A stretch of 64,000 bases of DNA from assembly GCA_903828515.1 (NCBI GenBank), contig CAIKMD010000003.1:310001-374000 (forward strand). The letters run 5' to 3'. The stretch is from an uncultured Rhodospirillales bacterium. Its GTDB lineage: Bacteria > Pseudomonadota > Alphaproteobacteria > ATCC43930 > CGMCC-115725. A program made the position numbers and the translations under genes. The stretch's first letter is position 1. Each line of letters begins with the position of its first letter. Below are positions 53,824-63,826 of the stretch, one piece after another. The notes below the pieces were generated by a model. The model worked only from the letters and a program-made list of their open reading frames with translations, ran no database searches and was not told where the DNA came from.

Positions 53824-55305
53824 ATGACGGAAGAACGCGACGATAATCTGTTTCGTGTGGCCCGGATCGACAAGCTGAAGGCGCTGCGCGCGCTGGGCGT
53901 CGATCCCTATCCTTATGTCTTCGCGCGGACGGCCGAGGCGAAAGACCTCGACGCACGCTACGCCGATCTGGCGACCGGGGCGGTGACCGAGGATCGCGTC
54001 GCGGTGGCCGGGCGCATCCGCGCCAACCGCAACAGCGGCATGTTCATCGATCTCTATGACACCACCGGCAAGATTCAGATCTTCAATCACAAGGATCATC
54101 TGCCGCCGGAACAGATCGCGCTGGTCAAGCTCCTCGATCTCGGCGACCTGATCGGTGTCGAAGGCATCGTGCGCCGCACCCCGCGCGGCGAACTCACGAT
54201 CAACAGCACGAAGGTGACGGTTCTCGCCAAGGCGTTGCTGCCGTTGCCGGAAAAATTCCACGGCCTCGCCGACGTCGAGACGCGCTATCGCCAGCGTTAT
54301 GTCGACCTCATCATGAACGAGGGCAGCCGCGAGACCCTGCGCCGGCGCAGCCACATCATCGCGACGATCCGGCGCGTGCTGATCGACGACGGGTTTCTCG
54401 AAGTCGAAACCCCGATGCTGCACACGATCCCGGGCGGCGCCTCGGCCAAGCCCTTCACCACGCATCACAACGCGCTCGACCTTCAGCTCTACCTGCGCAT
54501 CGCGCCCGAACTGCATCTGAAGCGGCTTTTGGTGGGCGGTCTTTCGGAAAAGCTTTTCGAGATCAATCGCAACTTCCGCAACGAAGGCATCTCGCCGCGC
54601 CACAATCCGGAATTCACCTCGCTCGAACTTTACCAGGCCTATGTCGATTACATCGCGATGATGGACCTCGCCGAGAAACTGGTGACCGAGGCGGCCAAAG
54701 CCGTGCTCGGCGGCACCTCCGCGAAATTCGGCGACAAGACCATCGAACTGGCCGGCCCATGGCCGCGCCGTCCGATGGCGGAACTGGTGAAAGAGGCAAC
54801 CGGCATCGACTTCATGGCGATCACGGATGACGCGGTGGCGCGCGACGCGGCGAGGAAGCTCGGCGCCGATTGCCCGAACTCCGCCGGCTGGGGCCGCGCG
54901 CTCGAAGCCGCGTTCTCGGCGAAGGTCGAATCGACCCTCATTCAGCCGACTCACGTGACCGGTTTTCCGCGCGAGATCTCGCCGCTCGCCAAGGCCGATC
55001 GCCACGATCCGCGCCTGACCGAACGCTTCGAGACCTATGTGAACGGCTGGGAAATCGCCAACGCGTTTTCCGAGATCAACGACCCGCTCGATCAGTTCGA
55101 CCGTTTCCAGGCGCAGATGCAGGAACGCGAAAAAGGCGACGAAGAGGCGCAGCACCTCGACGCCGATTTCGTCGCCGCGCTCGAATACGGCATGCCGCCG
55201 GCGGGTGGATTGGGCATCGGGATCGATCGTCTGGCCATGCTGCTGACCGACAGCCAATCGATCCGCGACGTCATCGCCTTCCCGACGATGAGGCCGAAAA
55301 CCTAA
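53824..55305 (+). CDS. lysS: Lysyl-tRNA synthetase, class II
   Basis: The 493-residue product has an N-terminal OB-fold anticodon-binding domain (VAVAGRIRANRNSGMFIDLYDTTGKIQIF). The class II core follows: FLEVETPMLHTIPGGASAKPF, motif 2 around FEINRNFRNEGISPRHNPEFTSLE, and motif 3 GGLGIGIDRLAMLLTDSQSIRDVIAFP. This is the bacterial class II type rather than the class I enzyme found in many alphaproteobacteria. It converges on the MFS gene with a 3-4-base overlap of stops. Confidence 0.96.
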   Translation: MTEERDDNLFRVARIDKLKALRALGVDPYPYVFARTAEAKDLDARYADLATGAVTEDRVAVAGRIRANRNSGMFIDLYDTTGKIQIFNHKDHLPPEQIALVKLLDLGDLIGVEGIVRRTPRGELTINSTKVTVLAKALLPLPEKFHGLADVETRYRQRYVDLIMNEGSRETLRRRSHIIATIRRVLIDDGFLEVETPMLHTIPGGASAKPFTTHHNALDLQLYLRIAPELHLKRLLVGGLSEKLFEINRNFRNEGISPRHNPEFTSLELYQAYVDYIAMMDLAEKLVTEAAKAVLGGTSAKFGDKTIELAGPWPRRPMAELVKEATGIDFMAITDDAVARDAARKLGADCPNSAGWGRALEAAFSAKVESTLIQPTHVTGFPREISPLAKADRHDPRLTERFETYVNGWEIANAFSEINDPLDQFDRFQAQMQEREKGDEEAQHLDADFVAALEYGMPPAGGLGIGIDRLAMLLTDSQSIRDVIAFPTMRPKT

Positions 55306-56492
55306 ACCGGAAGACGACGCGCGACGAGCCAGTACGCGGCGAGCGCACCGAGCGCGCCGATGACGATGGCGATCCCCATCGGCAGGCCGGTGCCGTTGAA
55401 GAAATAATTCACCGCGATGCCGCCGACCGCGGCGCTCGACATCTGGATCGCGCCCATCAGCGACGATCCGGTGCCCGCCATATGCGGGATCGGCTCCATC
55501 GCCGCGGCGATCGAGTTCGACTGCACCAGGCTGATCGCGATGCAATAGACGACATAGGGACCCATGATCCCCAGCGTCCCGCCGGTCATCGTGCCGGCGA
55601 AATAGAGCATCGCGAAGGCGGCGACGGCAAGGACGCCAAGACCCCAGCGCATCAACTGGTCGCCGGTCACGCCCTGGCGCAGGAAGCGCCGGTTGAAGAA
55701 CGCGCCGACCATGTAGCCGAGCACCGACGAACCGAAGAAGAATCCGTAGGTCTGGCTCGACAGCCCATAAAGATCGATCAGCACGAAGGGCGAGGCCGAC
55801 AGCACCGCGAACAACCCGCCGAAGACGCAGGCGCTGACCAGCGCGAAGCCGATGCAGCGCGGGTTGCAAAAGAAGGTGATGTAATTGGCCAGCAGCCGGC
55901 TCGGCCGGATCGCGTGAATGTCGCGCTGGGCCAGCGATTCGGCGAAGCCCGACCAGGTGAGGGCGAGGATCAGCGCGGCGAAAGCGCCCTGCACGATGAA
56001 GATCGAATGCCAGCCGAGATGGTCGGCGAGCACGCCGCCCAGCACCGGCGCCAGAAGCGGGCCGAAAGCCTGCACCGCGGTGATCGACGACATGGTCTGG
56101 CCGAGATCGGAGCCGCTGAAATAATCGCGCGCGGCGGCGCGGGTGACGACCACGCCGACGCAACCGCCCAGCCCCTGCAGGAGACGCAACGCGACCATGA
56201 TCTCGATCGACGGCGCGGTCGCGCAAAGAAATCCGGCGATGGTGTAGACGACCAGGCCGAACAACAGCATCGGCCGCCGCCCATAGCGGTCGGAGAGCGG
56301 GCCGTAAAAGAGCTGACCCAGCGCGTAACCGATGAGATAGGAACTGATGGTGAGCTGGACGCCGGCGGCCGGCGCTGAAAACGCGACCGCCATCGCCGGC
56401 AGCGCGGGCAGGCTCATGTCGACGGCGAGACTCGATACCATCGACTGGGAGCCGAGCAGCACCCGGAACCAACGCCCGTGCGGATCGAGCAT
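55302..56492 (-). CDS. Bcr/CflA-family MFS drug exporter
   Basis: The 396-residue membrane protein has 12 predicted helices. FYGPLSDRYGRRPMLLFGL is the MFS loop 2-3 motif, and LRLLQGLGGCVGVVVTRAAARDYF is the Bcr/CflA motif. The family exports drugs such as bicyclomycin and chloramphenicol. Its ATG shares one base with the ABC ATPase stop (TGATG), so it is translationally coupled to the importer genes upstream. The substrate is unknown. Confidence 0.9.
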   Translation of the reverse strand: MLDPHGRWFRVLLGSQSMVSSLAVDMSLPALPAMAVAFSAPAAGVQLTISSYLIGYALGQLFYGPLSDRYGRRPMLLFGLVVYTIAGFLCATAPSIEIMVALRLLQGLGGCVGVVVTRAAARDYFSGSDLGQTMSSITAVQAFGPLLAPVLGGVLADHLGWHSIFIVQGAFAALILALTWSGFAESLAQRDIHAIRPSRLLANYITFFCNPRCIGFALVSACVFGGLFAVLSASPFVLIDLYGLSSQTYGFFFGSSVLGYMVGAFFNRRFLRQGVTGDQLMRWGLGVLAVAAFAMLYFAGTMTGGTLGIMGPYVVYCIAISLVQSNSIAAAMEPIPHMAGTGSSLMGAIQMSSAAVGGIAVNYFFNGTGLPMGIAIVIGALGALAAYWLVARRLPV

Positions 56493-57799
56493 CAGGGGTT
56501 TTCGAGACTCAGGACGCCGCGATCGTAATCATAGGCGAAGAGCTCGGCATAGCGGCCCCAGTTGATCACCGTCTCGAGTACGCGCTGGGCTTCTTCCTCG
56601 CTCAGATGATCCTCGAGCTCGCCGAGGAAACGTCCTTCCGGCGCGGAATGGCCGGGCCGCTCGTCGAGAATGCGGCGGATATGCGCGATGAACGCGATGT
56701 TGCGCATCATCGATTCGGCGAAGAGCTGTTTGCGGCGCAACAGATCGGCATCGACGAAGGTGCGCCCGACCGGCGTCACCTCGATATCGCCGCCGCCGAC
56801 CTGGGCGAAGCCCAAAAGCTGCAGCGCCTCGATCAGCACCATCAGATCGTCGGTCGCGAGGTTTTCGTTGTCGGCGAGATGCGGCAGATCGGCGCGACCG
56901 TTGAAGGGCTCGATGGTCAACGCATCGAGCAGACCGACGAGCTGTTGAATCGACGCATCGGGCAGACGGTACTGCATGCTGAGTTGATCGACCCGGCTGC
57001 CGCGCCGCGTCGTCTCGCGCCCCGGCACCGTGGTGAGCAGCGTGTAGACCTCGTCGACGATGCGGCGAAAGGCAGGGGTCGACCAGTCGCGCGGCCTTGC
57101 CAGCGGCACCTGGATTTCCGAGCGGATGCAGCCGGGATCGCTGCCGAACACGATGATGCGGTCGGACATCGCGACCGCTTCGTCGATATTGTGCGAGACG
57201 AAGATGATGCCCTTGGTCGGGATGCGGCGCTCGACCCACAGGTCCTCGATGTCGCCGCGCAGCGTCTCGCCGGTCAGCACGTCGAGCGCCGAGAACGGTT
57301 CGTCGAGCAGCAGCACGTCAGGATTGACGACCAACGCGCGCGCGAAGCCGACGCGCTGGCGCATGCCGCCGGAGAGTTCCTTCGGATAGGCGCTCTCGAA
57401 TCCGTCGAGGCCGATCAGATCGATCGCCGCGATGGCGCGCTGACGGCGTTCCTCGCGCGGCACGCCCAGGGCTTCGAGGCCGAGTTCGACATTGCCGAGC
57501 ACGGTGAGCCAGGGAAAGAGAGCGAAACTCTGGAATACCATCGCGATGCCCTGCGCCGGTTCATAGACCGGCTGGCCGCGATAGGTGACGGTGCCCTCGG
57601 TCGGCGGCGTCAGGCCCGCGACCACGCGCAGGAAGGTCGATTTGCCCGAACCCGATTTGCCGAGAATGGCGACGATCTCGCCTTCCTTCAGGGTGAAGTC
57701 GATATGATCGAGCACCAATCGCCCGGCATGGTCCGGCTGCTGATAGGTTTTGCAGATGCCGGCGGTGCTGATGAGGTCGCCGTTGGTGATGGTATCCAT
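56492..57799 (-). CDS. NitT/TauT-type ABC importer ATPase with AAA-associated C-terminal domain
   Basis: The 435-residue product has an ATPase core: Walker A GKSGSGKST, FQSFALFPWLTVLGNVELGLEALG, signature LSGGMRQRVGFARAL, Walker B LLLDEPFSALDV and the His in FVSHNIDEAV. About 170 extra residues form the AAA-associated domain, with QYRLPDASIQQLVGLLDAL, TPVGRTFVDADLLRRK and HIRRILDERPG. It starts 3 bases after the permease gene. Substrates of this group include nitrate, sulfonates and similar anions; none can be assigned here. Confidence 0.92.
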   Translation of the reverse strand: MDTITNGDLISTAGICKTYQQPDHAGRLVLDHIDFTLKEGEIVAILGKSGSGKSTFLRVVAGLTPPTEGTVTYRGQPVYEPAQGIAMVFQSFALFPWLTVLGNVELGLEALGVPREERRQRAIAAIDLIGLDGFESAYPKELSGGMRQRVGFARALVVNPDVLLLDEPFSALDVLTGETLRGDIEDLWVERRIPTKGIIFVSHNIDEAVAMSDRIIVFGSDPGCIRSEIQVPLARPRDWSTPAFRRIVDEVYTLLTTVPGRETTRRGSRVDQLSMQYRLPDASIQQLVGLLDALTIEPFNGRADLPHLADNENLATDDLMVLIEALQLLGFAQVGGGDIEVTPVGRTFVDADLLRRKQLFAESMMRNIAFIAHIRRILDERPGHSAPEGRFLGELEDHLSEEEAQRVLETVINWGRYAELFAYDYDRGVLSLENP

Positions 57800-57802
57800 G
57801 GA

Positions 57803-59539
57803 TCAGTCCAGCCGCAGCCGCTCCTCTGCGAGTTGATAGAGCCGCCGCCACAGTAGCCGATTGAACAGGAGGACATAGAGGCTCAATACCGTAATCCCCA
57901 GTGCGATGCGGGGAAAGTCGCCCTGCTCGGTCATCTGCGCGATATAGGCGCCGATGCCGGTGGCCTGAAGCGTGGTGTCGCCCCATTTCGCCACCTCGGC
58001 GACGATCGATGCGTTCCACGATCCACCCGAGGCGGTCACCGCGCCGGTCACGAACGCCGGGAAGATGCCGGGCAGGATGAGCCGCTTCCACCACAACCAG
58101 TTGCGGATGCCGAGATTGCCGGCGACGAGCTGATAGTCGTAGGGCAGCGCCATGGTGCCGGCGATCACGTTGAAGAGGATGTACCACTGGGTGCCGAGAA
58201 TCATCAGCGGCGACAGCCAGATCTCGGGGTTGAGCTTGTAGATGACGATCGCTGATACGAAGATCGGGAAGAACAGATTGGCCGGGAACGCGGCAAGGAA
58301 CTGGATGACCGGCTGAACATGCCGCGCGAGGCGCGGGCGCAAGCCGATCCACACGCCGATCGGCACCCAGAGAAGCGCGGCGAGCGCGATCAGCACGATC
58401 ACCCGCGCCAATGTGGCGAGGCCCAAGAGCATGACGTGACCGACTTCGCGCAGGCCCACTTCATCGTGGATGAACAGGCCGATCTCGATCAGCGCTGCGA
58501 CGGCAAAGCCGACCACCGCGACGTTCCAGATCACGTCGGCGACGATGGTGTTGCGCGGCGCGCGGGCCGGCCGTCGCGCCCGGCGCGGCACGCGTTTGGC
58601 GGCCTTGCTCAGAAAATCGCCCAAGGCATGGATGGTGAATGAGAAGAGCCGCACGATCCGCGCGCGCTGCATCATCACCATGAACCACGGCGGCTCGATC
58701 TCGTCCTGGCCGATCTCCTCGAAGCGGAAACGCTGCGCCCAGGCCAGCAGGGGCCGGAACAGCAACTGATCGTAGATCAGGATCAGCACCAGCATGGTGA
58801 GGATCGCGTAGAGCACCGCGCTCAGGTCGCGATGGTCGATGGCGAGCGAGATGTAGGAGCCGATGCCGGGCAGCAGCACCTGGTTGTTCGAGACGCTGAT
58901 CGCTTCGGACGCGACCACGAAGAACCAGCCGCCCGAGACCGACATCATCATGTTCCAGATGAGCTGCGGCGTGGCGAAGGGAACCTCGAGCCGCCAGAAG
59001 CTTTGCCACGGCGACAGGTGGTACATCCGCGCGGCCTCGCGCAGATCGTGCGGCACCGCGCTGAACGACTGATAGAGGCTGAACGTCATGTTCCACGCCT
59101 GCGAGGTGAAGATCGCGAAGATCGCCGCGCATTCGTAACCCAGCAGACTGCCGGGAAAGAGCGCGATGAACCCGGTCACCGTGATCGAAAGGAACCCGAG
59201 GATCGGCACCGATTGCAGCATGTCGAGGATCGGGATGAGAACCTTCTCGGCCCGTTTGCTCTTGGCCGCCACCGCCGCATAGGAAAGGCTGAAGACCAGC
59301 GACGCGCCCAAAGCGGCGATCATGCGCAACACCGTGCGCACCCCGTATTCGGGCAGGTAACTCGGATCGAGCGAGATCGGCAGGGCTACGCCGGGCTGGT
59401 ACGGCACGCTCATCTGCTTGTTGGCCCAGGCGATCAGCATGATCGCGCCGAACACCAGCGGTATGGCGAGCCCATCCCACAGGCTGGGACGCAGCCGCGA
59501 CGGCCAGGCGACGATGGGCAGGCCCCAGCGTTGTTGCAT
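57803..59539 (-). CDS. ABC importer permease with two fused membrane domains
   Basis: The 578-residue product contains two binding-protein-dependent permease modules in one chain. The first EAA loop reads DLREAARMYHLSPWQSFWRLEVPFATPQLIW; the second reads DYQLVAGNLGIRNWLWWKRLILPGIFPAFVTG. About 12 helices are present, with a basic linker (around 300-330, RVPRRARRPARAPRN) between halves. A single gene thus supplies both permease subunits. It is divergent from the solute-binding protein gene across 243 bases that hold no recognisable gene. Confidence 0.92.
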   Translation of the reverse strand: MQQRWGLPIVAWPSRLRPSLWDGLAIPLVFGAIMLIAWANKQMSVPYQPGVALPISLDPSYLPEYGVRTVLRMIAALGASLVFSLSYAAVAAKSKRAEKVLIPILDMLQSVPILGFLSITVTGFIALFPGSLLGYECAAIFAIFTSQAWNMTFSLYQSFSAVPHDLREAARMYHLSPWQSFWRLEVPFATPQLIWNMMMSVSGGWFFVVASEAISVSNNQVLLPGIGSYISLAIDHRDLSAVLYAILTMLVLILIYDQLLFRPLLAWAQRFRFEEIGQDEIEPPWFMVMMQRARIVRLFSFTIHALGDFLSKAAKRVPRRARRPARAPRNTIVADVIWNVAVVGFAVAALIEIGLFIHDEVGLREVGHVMLLGLATLARVIVLIALAALLWVPIGVWIGLRPRLARHVQPVIQFLAAFPANLFFPIFVSAIVIYKLNPEIWLSPLMILGTQWYILFNVIAGTMALPYDYQLVAGNLGIRNWLWWKRLILPGIFPAFVTGAVTASGGSWNASIVAEVAKWGDTTLQATGIGAYIAQMTEQGDFPRIALGITVLSLYVLLFNRLLWRRLYQLAEERLRLD

Positions 59540-59782
59540 CGTCCCCGTCCTAATTTCCGGAACGCCGATTTCCCGATTGGCGCGTCGCGTGCGGGTTTAG
59601 CCAAAGTTTGTGACAAGTAAAAGACAGAACGGCCCGCCATCGAACCCGAGCGACGATTTATCGCCGCTCTGGCCTCGTTTATGCGCGAAAGGGTGGCGAC
59701 GAACGGCTTGTCGGTTGCTGCCGTCTCGGCATAGGCTCGCGGCCAAGCCCGGTCAGGGCAAGTCGTCGTGGGGGAGGAATCG

Positions 59783-60787
59783 ATGCGTGTGCGTGTTTGG
59801 GCCGGCCTGTTGCTGGGGTTGGCCGTCGTGGCGCCGGCGGCCGCATGGGCCGAGGCGATCAAGATCGGCGTCCTCAAGACCTCGGGCTCGGGTCCGGTCT
59901 ATATCGCGCAGGACAAAGGCTATTTCGCCGCCGAGGGCGTGCCGGCACAGATCGTCTTCTTCGAAGCGGGCGCCGCGATCCCTTCCGCCGTGGTGTCGGG
60001 CGACATCGATTTTGGCGTCACCGGCATCAATGCCGGGCTTTATAACCTCGCCGCCCAGAACCAATTGCGGGTCATTGCCGCGCAGGCGCGCGAGGCGCCG
60101 GGCTTTCCAAACAACACGATGGTTGCCTCGAACAAGGCATGGGATGCCGGGCTCAAAAGCTTCAAGGACATCGGCAACCGCTCGATGGCGATCGGCGCGG
60201 TCGGCACCCCGCCGCATTACAGCGCGGTCCTGATCGCGGAAAAATACGGGATCGATTTCAAGTCCATCCGTACCCAACAGCTCGGCGCGATCCCCAACGT
60301 CGTCAACGCGATGATTGGCGGCCAGGCCGATATCGGGGTGATGCCGATCAGCTATGTCCAGGCGGCGATCCAGGCCGGTCAGGTAAAGCTCCTCGGTTAT
60401 ATCGGCGACGAGGTGCCCTATCAGTTCGGCGGCGCCTTCACGTCGGTGAAGGCGACCGACGCGCGGCACGAAACCGTTGAACGCTTCCTGCGCGCCTATC
60501 GCAAGGGCACCAAGGAGTATCACGATGCGTTCACCGGCAACGACGGCAAGCTTGCCTTCGGGCCGGGCTCGGCCGCGGCGCTCGACATCATCGCGAAAAA
60601 CATCGGCCAGACAGTCGACCAGATCAAACTGGGGATTTCCTTCGTCGACGCCGATGCGCGGCTCGACGTGAAGGACATCCAGCATCAGATCGACTGGTTC
60701 AAGGAAGCGGGCATGGTGAAAGGCGATATCGACGCCGCCAAGGCGGTCGACATGCGCTACGCCATCGCCCTGCCGGATAAGAAGTAG
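59783..60787 (+). CDS. NitT/TauT-type ABC solute-binding protein
   Basis: The 334-residue product has a signal peptide (MRVRVWAGLLLGLAVVAPAAAWA). A type II binding fold follows: IKIGVLKTSGSGPVYIAQDKGYFAAEGV, FFEAGAAIPSAVVSGDIDFGVTGINAGLYNLAAQ, VGTPPHYSAVLIAEKYGID and AMIGGQADIGVMPISYVQAA. The ATG at 59783 follows the strong GGGGAGGAAT. Its permease and ATPase are divergently encoded just upstream, and a secreted heme/propeller protein follows 92 bases downstream, suggesting that import is tied to a periplasmic reaction. The ligand is unknown. Confidence 0.93.
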   Translation: MRVRVWAGLLLGLAVVAPAAAWAEAIKIGVLKTSGSGPVYIAQDKGYFAAEGVPAQIVFFEAGAAIPSAVVSGDIDFGVTGINAGLYNLAAQNQLRVIAAQAREAPGFPNNTMVASNKAWDAGLKSFKDIGNRSMAIGAVGTPPHYSAVLIAEKYGIDFKSIRTQQLGAIPNVVNAMIGGQADIGVMPISYVQAAIQAGQVKLLGYIGDEVPYQFGGAFTSVKATDARHETVERFLRAYRKGTKEYHDAFTGNDGKLAFGPGSAAALDIIAKNIGQTVDQIKLGISFVDADARLDVKDIQHQIDWFKEAGMVKGDIDAAKAVDMRYAIALPDKK

Positions 60788-60879
60788 GGCCTCTTCCGGC
60801 TTGCCCTGCAACAGGGTGCGGGTCTAGGCTTTGCTCCGAAGGCGCGAGCGAACGCGTCCATGACTTCGGAGGAAATGCG

Positions 60880-62544
60880 ATGCGTATGATTCGGTTCATG
60901 CCGTTCGTATCGGCGCTTGCGTTGGTGTTGTCGCTGGCCTCGGGCGCGCTCGCCGCGTCGCCCGCCCTCACCGGCAACGTGGCCGGCCCTGACGGCAAGC
61001 CGCTCGAAGGCGTGGTCGTCACCGCCAACAAGCCGGGCTCGACCATCACCGTCTCGGTGATCAGCCAGGCCGACGGCAGTTACAGTTTCCCCGCCGATCA
61101 TCTGGCACCGGGGAGCTACTACCTCGATATCCGCGCCGAAGGCTACGAGCTCGACGGCAGCGCCGCGCCGCAAATCGCGGCGGCGAAAACCGCGACCGCC
61201 GATCTGAAACTCGTGATCGCGCACGATCTCGCGCATCAATTGACCAACGCCGAATGGATCGACAGCTTCCCCGGCGCGCCCGCGCAAAAGGCGATGCTCA
61301 TCAACTGCGTCGGCTGTCACACGCTGGAACGCATCGCACGCTCGACCCATACGTCGGACGAATGGGTGCAGACGATCGACCGGATGAATCACTACGCGCA
61401 GGTCTCGACGCCGTTGAAGCCGCAAAAACGCGTCGGCGCGCCCGAGAACACGCCGGCCGCCGAGGTCGTGCGCAAACAGGCCGACTATCTCGCGACGGTC
61501 AATCTGAGCGCGACGCCGGCGTGGAAATATGAATTGAAAACGTTTCCGCGCGTCACCGGCCGCGGAACCCACGTCATCGTCACCGAATACGGCTTGCCGC
61601 GTCCGACCATCGAGCCGCATGACGTGATGATCGATGCCAAGGGCCAAGCTTGGTATTCCGATTTCGGCGAGATGTATTTCGGCAGCATCGATCCGAAGAC
61701 CGGCAAGGTCACCGAATATCCGGTCAAGCAACTGAAGGCGAATTATCCCGTCGGCATGCTCGATCTCGAGCGCGACAAGGACGGGAATTTCTGGCTCGGC
61801 GTGATGTTCCAGGGCGCGATCGCCAGGTTCGACCCTCGAGCCAAGAAGTTCACCTATTGGAGCTTGCCCAAGGCGGCCAATGACGACGTCGCCCAGATCA
61901 ACATGGTGACGACGCAGTCGCACGTGTCGGGCAAGGTGTGGACCAACAATGTCGGCCATGGCGACATCTACCGCCTCGATCTGAAGAGCGGACAGATGGA
62001 GCATTTCGAGCCCTATAAGGGCCTGCCGGATGATTCGCCGCAGGCGCATCGCCCGCATGCGATCTATGGGCTCGCCGCTGACAGCCACGACAATCTGTTC
62101 TTCACCGATTTCCTCGGCCGCTGGATCGGCAAGGTCGATGCCCAGACCGGCAAGCCCTCGTTCTATCCGACCCCGACCGACGGTTCGCGGCCGCGGCGCG
62201 GGCACATGGACGATCAGGATCGTTTCTGGTTTGCCGAATACGGCGCCAATCGCGTCGCCGTGCTCGACACCAAAAACGGCGCGTTCCAGGAATGGGAAAT
62301 GCCGACGCCGTGGACCGCGCCTTATGACGTGATCTGGGACAAGAACGGCGATCTGTGGACCGGCGGGATGACCACCGACCGGATCGTGCGCCTCGACCCG
62401 AAGGCCGGAACCTCGGTCGAATATCCGATGCCGAATGACGTCAACGTGCGCCGCGTCTTCGTCGACAACTCAACCCCGAAGCCGACCTTCTGGGTCGGCA
62501 GCAATCACGGCGCGGCGGTGGTGAAAGTCGAACCGCTCGACTGA
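60880..62544 (+). CDS. Secreted fusion: carboxypeptidase-regulatory-like domain, c-type heme site, Vgb-like propeller
   Basis: The 554-residue product has a signal peptide (MRMIRFMPFVSALALVLSLASGALA). A carboxypeptidase-regulatory-like beta-sandwich (about 28-112) has GNVAGPDGKPLEGVVVTA and DGSYSFPADHLAPGSYYLDI. Next is one c-type heme motif, C143-V-G-C146-H147, in a helical stretch (120-190). The last part (about 205-554) is a repeated-sheet propeller of the virginiamycin B lyase/NHL type, with PHDVMIDAKGQAWYSDF, GLAADSHDNLFFTDFLG and YDVIWDKNGDLWTGG. It is probably a periplasmic redox or binding protein; true Vgb lyase activity is not implied. Confidence 0.85.
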   Translation: MRMIRFMPFVSALALVLSLASGALAASPALTGNVAGPDGKPLEGVVVTANKPGSTITVSVISQADGSYSFPADHLAPGSYYLDIRAEGYELDGSAAPQIAAAKTATADLKLVIAHDLAHQLTNAEWIDSFPGAPAQKAMLINCVGCHTLERIARSTHTSDEWVQTIDRMNHYAQVSTPLKPQKRVGAPENTPAAEVVRKQADYLATVNLSATPAWKYELKTFPRVTGRGTHVIVTEYGLPRPTIEPHDVMIDAKGQAWYSDFGEMYFGSIDPKTGKVTEYPVKQLKANYPVGMLDLERDKDGNFWLGVMFQGAIARFDPRAKKFTYWSLPKAANDDVAQINMVTTQSHVSGKVWTNNVGHGDIYRLDLKSGQMEHFEPYKGLPDDSPQAHRPHAIYGLAADSHDNLFFTDFLGRWIGKVDAQTGKPSFYPTPTDGSRPRRGHMDDQDRFWFAEYGANRVAVLDTKNGAFQEWEMPTPWTAPYDVIWDKNGDLWTGGMTTDRIVRLDPKAGTSVEYPMPNDVNVRRVFVDNSTPKPTFWVGSNHGAAVVKVEPLD

Positions 62545-62545
62545 G

Positions 62546-63826
62546 CTAAATCGCCTGGCGCAGCGGCGCTTCGGCCGGCGCTTCGCTCTCCGGCGAAGCG
62601 GGTGGCGACAGGTCGGGGAACGACGAGCCGGTGGCGGCACCGAACAGGGCCGAGGCGATGTCCTCGATGCCGATGATGCGTTCGGCCGGAAAGATCGCGG
62701 TGACCGTCGTGCCGACGCCGAGTTGGCTGGTGATTTTCATTTCGCCGCCGTGCAGTTCGGTCATCGCCGCGACCAGCGGCAGGCCGAGGCCGGTGCCGTT
62801 ATGGGCGCGGCTCAACGCGTTATCGACCTGAACGAAAGGCTGCAGCACGCGCGGTATGTCGGCTTCGGCGATGCCGATGCCGCTGTCCTTCACCGCGATG
62901 ATCAGGCCGACCTCCGTGTCGGCGGTGACCGTGATGGTGATCTTGCCGCCCGGATGGGTGAACTTGATCGCGTTGGAGACGAGGTTGAGCAGGATCTGCT
63001 TGAGCTTCAATCGGTCGCAGAAGATCAGCGGCGGCGCGTCGGGCAGGACCGATTCGAGCGCCAGGCCGGCTTCCTCGGCGCGCGCGCCGATGAGGCGCGT
63101 CACGGTGCGCACCAGGCTCGCGACGTCGACCGATTCCTCGAGCAGTTCGAGCTTGCCGGCTTCGGCCTTCGAGAGATCCAGAATCTCGTTGATGATCTTC
63201 AAAAGGTCGGTGCCGGCCTCGAAGATGTCGTTGATATAGGCGTGATAGGTGCCGTTGCCGATCGGCCCGTGCGAACCGCCGAGCATCAGCTCCGAGAAGC
63301 CGATGATGGCGTTGAGCGGCGTGCGCAATTCGTGGCTGATATTGGCGAGGAATTCCGATTTCGCGCGGTTGGCGGTTTCGGCCGCTTCCTTGGCGGACCG
63401 CATCGTCTCCATGGCCGAGCGGTTCTCGGCCTCGAGGCGCTGACGCTCGAACGCGCGTTCGAGTACCGCGAGCAACTCGTCGGGCTCGCAGCTTTTGTCG
63501 CAATAATCATAGGCGCCCTGGCGCAACGCGATGATCGCCGTCTGGGTGTCGGCATGCGCGGTCATCATCACGACGACGAGGTCGGGACGATCGGCTTTGA
63601 GGCGTCCCATCAATTCGACGCCCGAGGACCCGCCCAGGCGCACGTCGACGATCGCCACCGGCGGGAGATAACGCTTGGCCGCGATCATGGCGGTTTCGGC
63701 GCGATCCGCGAGGATCGGCGCGTAGCCGTGCGGGGCCAATATATCCACGACCGATTCGGCGAATTCCAGATCGTCGTCGACGATCAGGAGTTGCCGGCGG
63801 CTCGCGGTGTCTTCTGTTTCAGGCAT
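62546..63826 (-). CDS. Hybrid response regulator/histidine kinase (REC-HisKA-HATPase)
   Basis: The 426-residue soluble protein begins with a receiver domain: [15 protein letters not shown], Asp61 in AIVDVRLGG, Thr89 and Lys111 in [10 protein letters not shown] short coiled helix (about 120-155) leads to the kinase: His165 in [25 protein letters not shown], then [20 protein letters not shown] and GTGLGLPL. There is no membrane segment. The receiver may gate the kinase. Its ATG overlaps the stop of the upstream receiver gene by 8 bases, suggesting a phosphorelay pair. The usual Lys-Pro after the third receiver strand is Lys-Ser-Cys here. Confidence 0.9.
   Translation of the reverse strand: MPETEDTASRRQLLIVDDDLEFAESVVDILAPHGYAPILADRAETAMIAAKRYLPPVAIVDVRLGGSSGVELMGRLKADRPDLVVVMMTAHADTQTAIIALRQGAYDYCDKSCEPDELLAVLERAFERQRLEAENRSAMETMRSAKEAAETANRAKSEFLANISHELRTPLNAIIGFSELMLGGSHGPIGNGTYHAYINDIFEAGTDLLKIINEILDLSKAEAGKLELLEESVDVASLVRTVTRLIGARAEEAGLALESVLPDAPPLIFCDRLKLKQILLNLVSNAIKFTHPGGKITITVTADTEVGLIIAVKDSGIGIAEADIPRVLQPFVQVDNALSRAHNGTGLGLPLVAAMTELHGGEMKITSQLGVGTTVTAIFPAERIIGIEDIASALFGAATGSSFPDLSPPASPESEAPAEAPLRQAI

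Noticed and set aside
53644-56472. A 942-codon minus-strand open frame across lysS and the MFS gene
   Set aside because: It lies antisense to lysS and in a different frame from the true MFS gene; no domain is visible.
60880-62544. A true virginiamycin B lyase
   Set aside because: The propeller resembles Vgb, but the signal peptide, heme motif and extra N-terminal domain differ from the cytoplasmic resistance enzyme.
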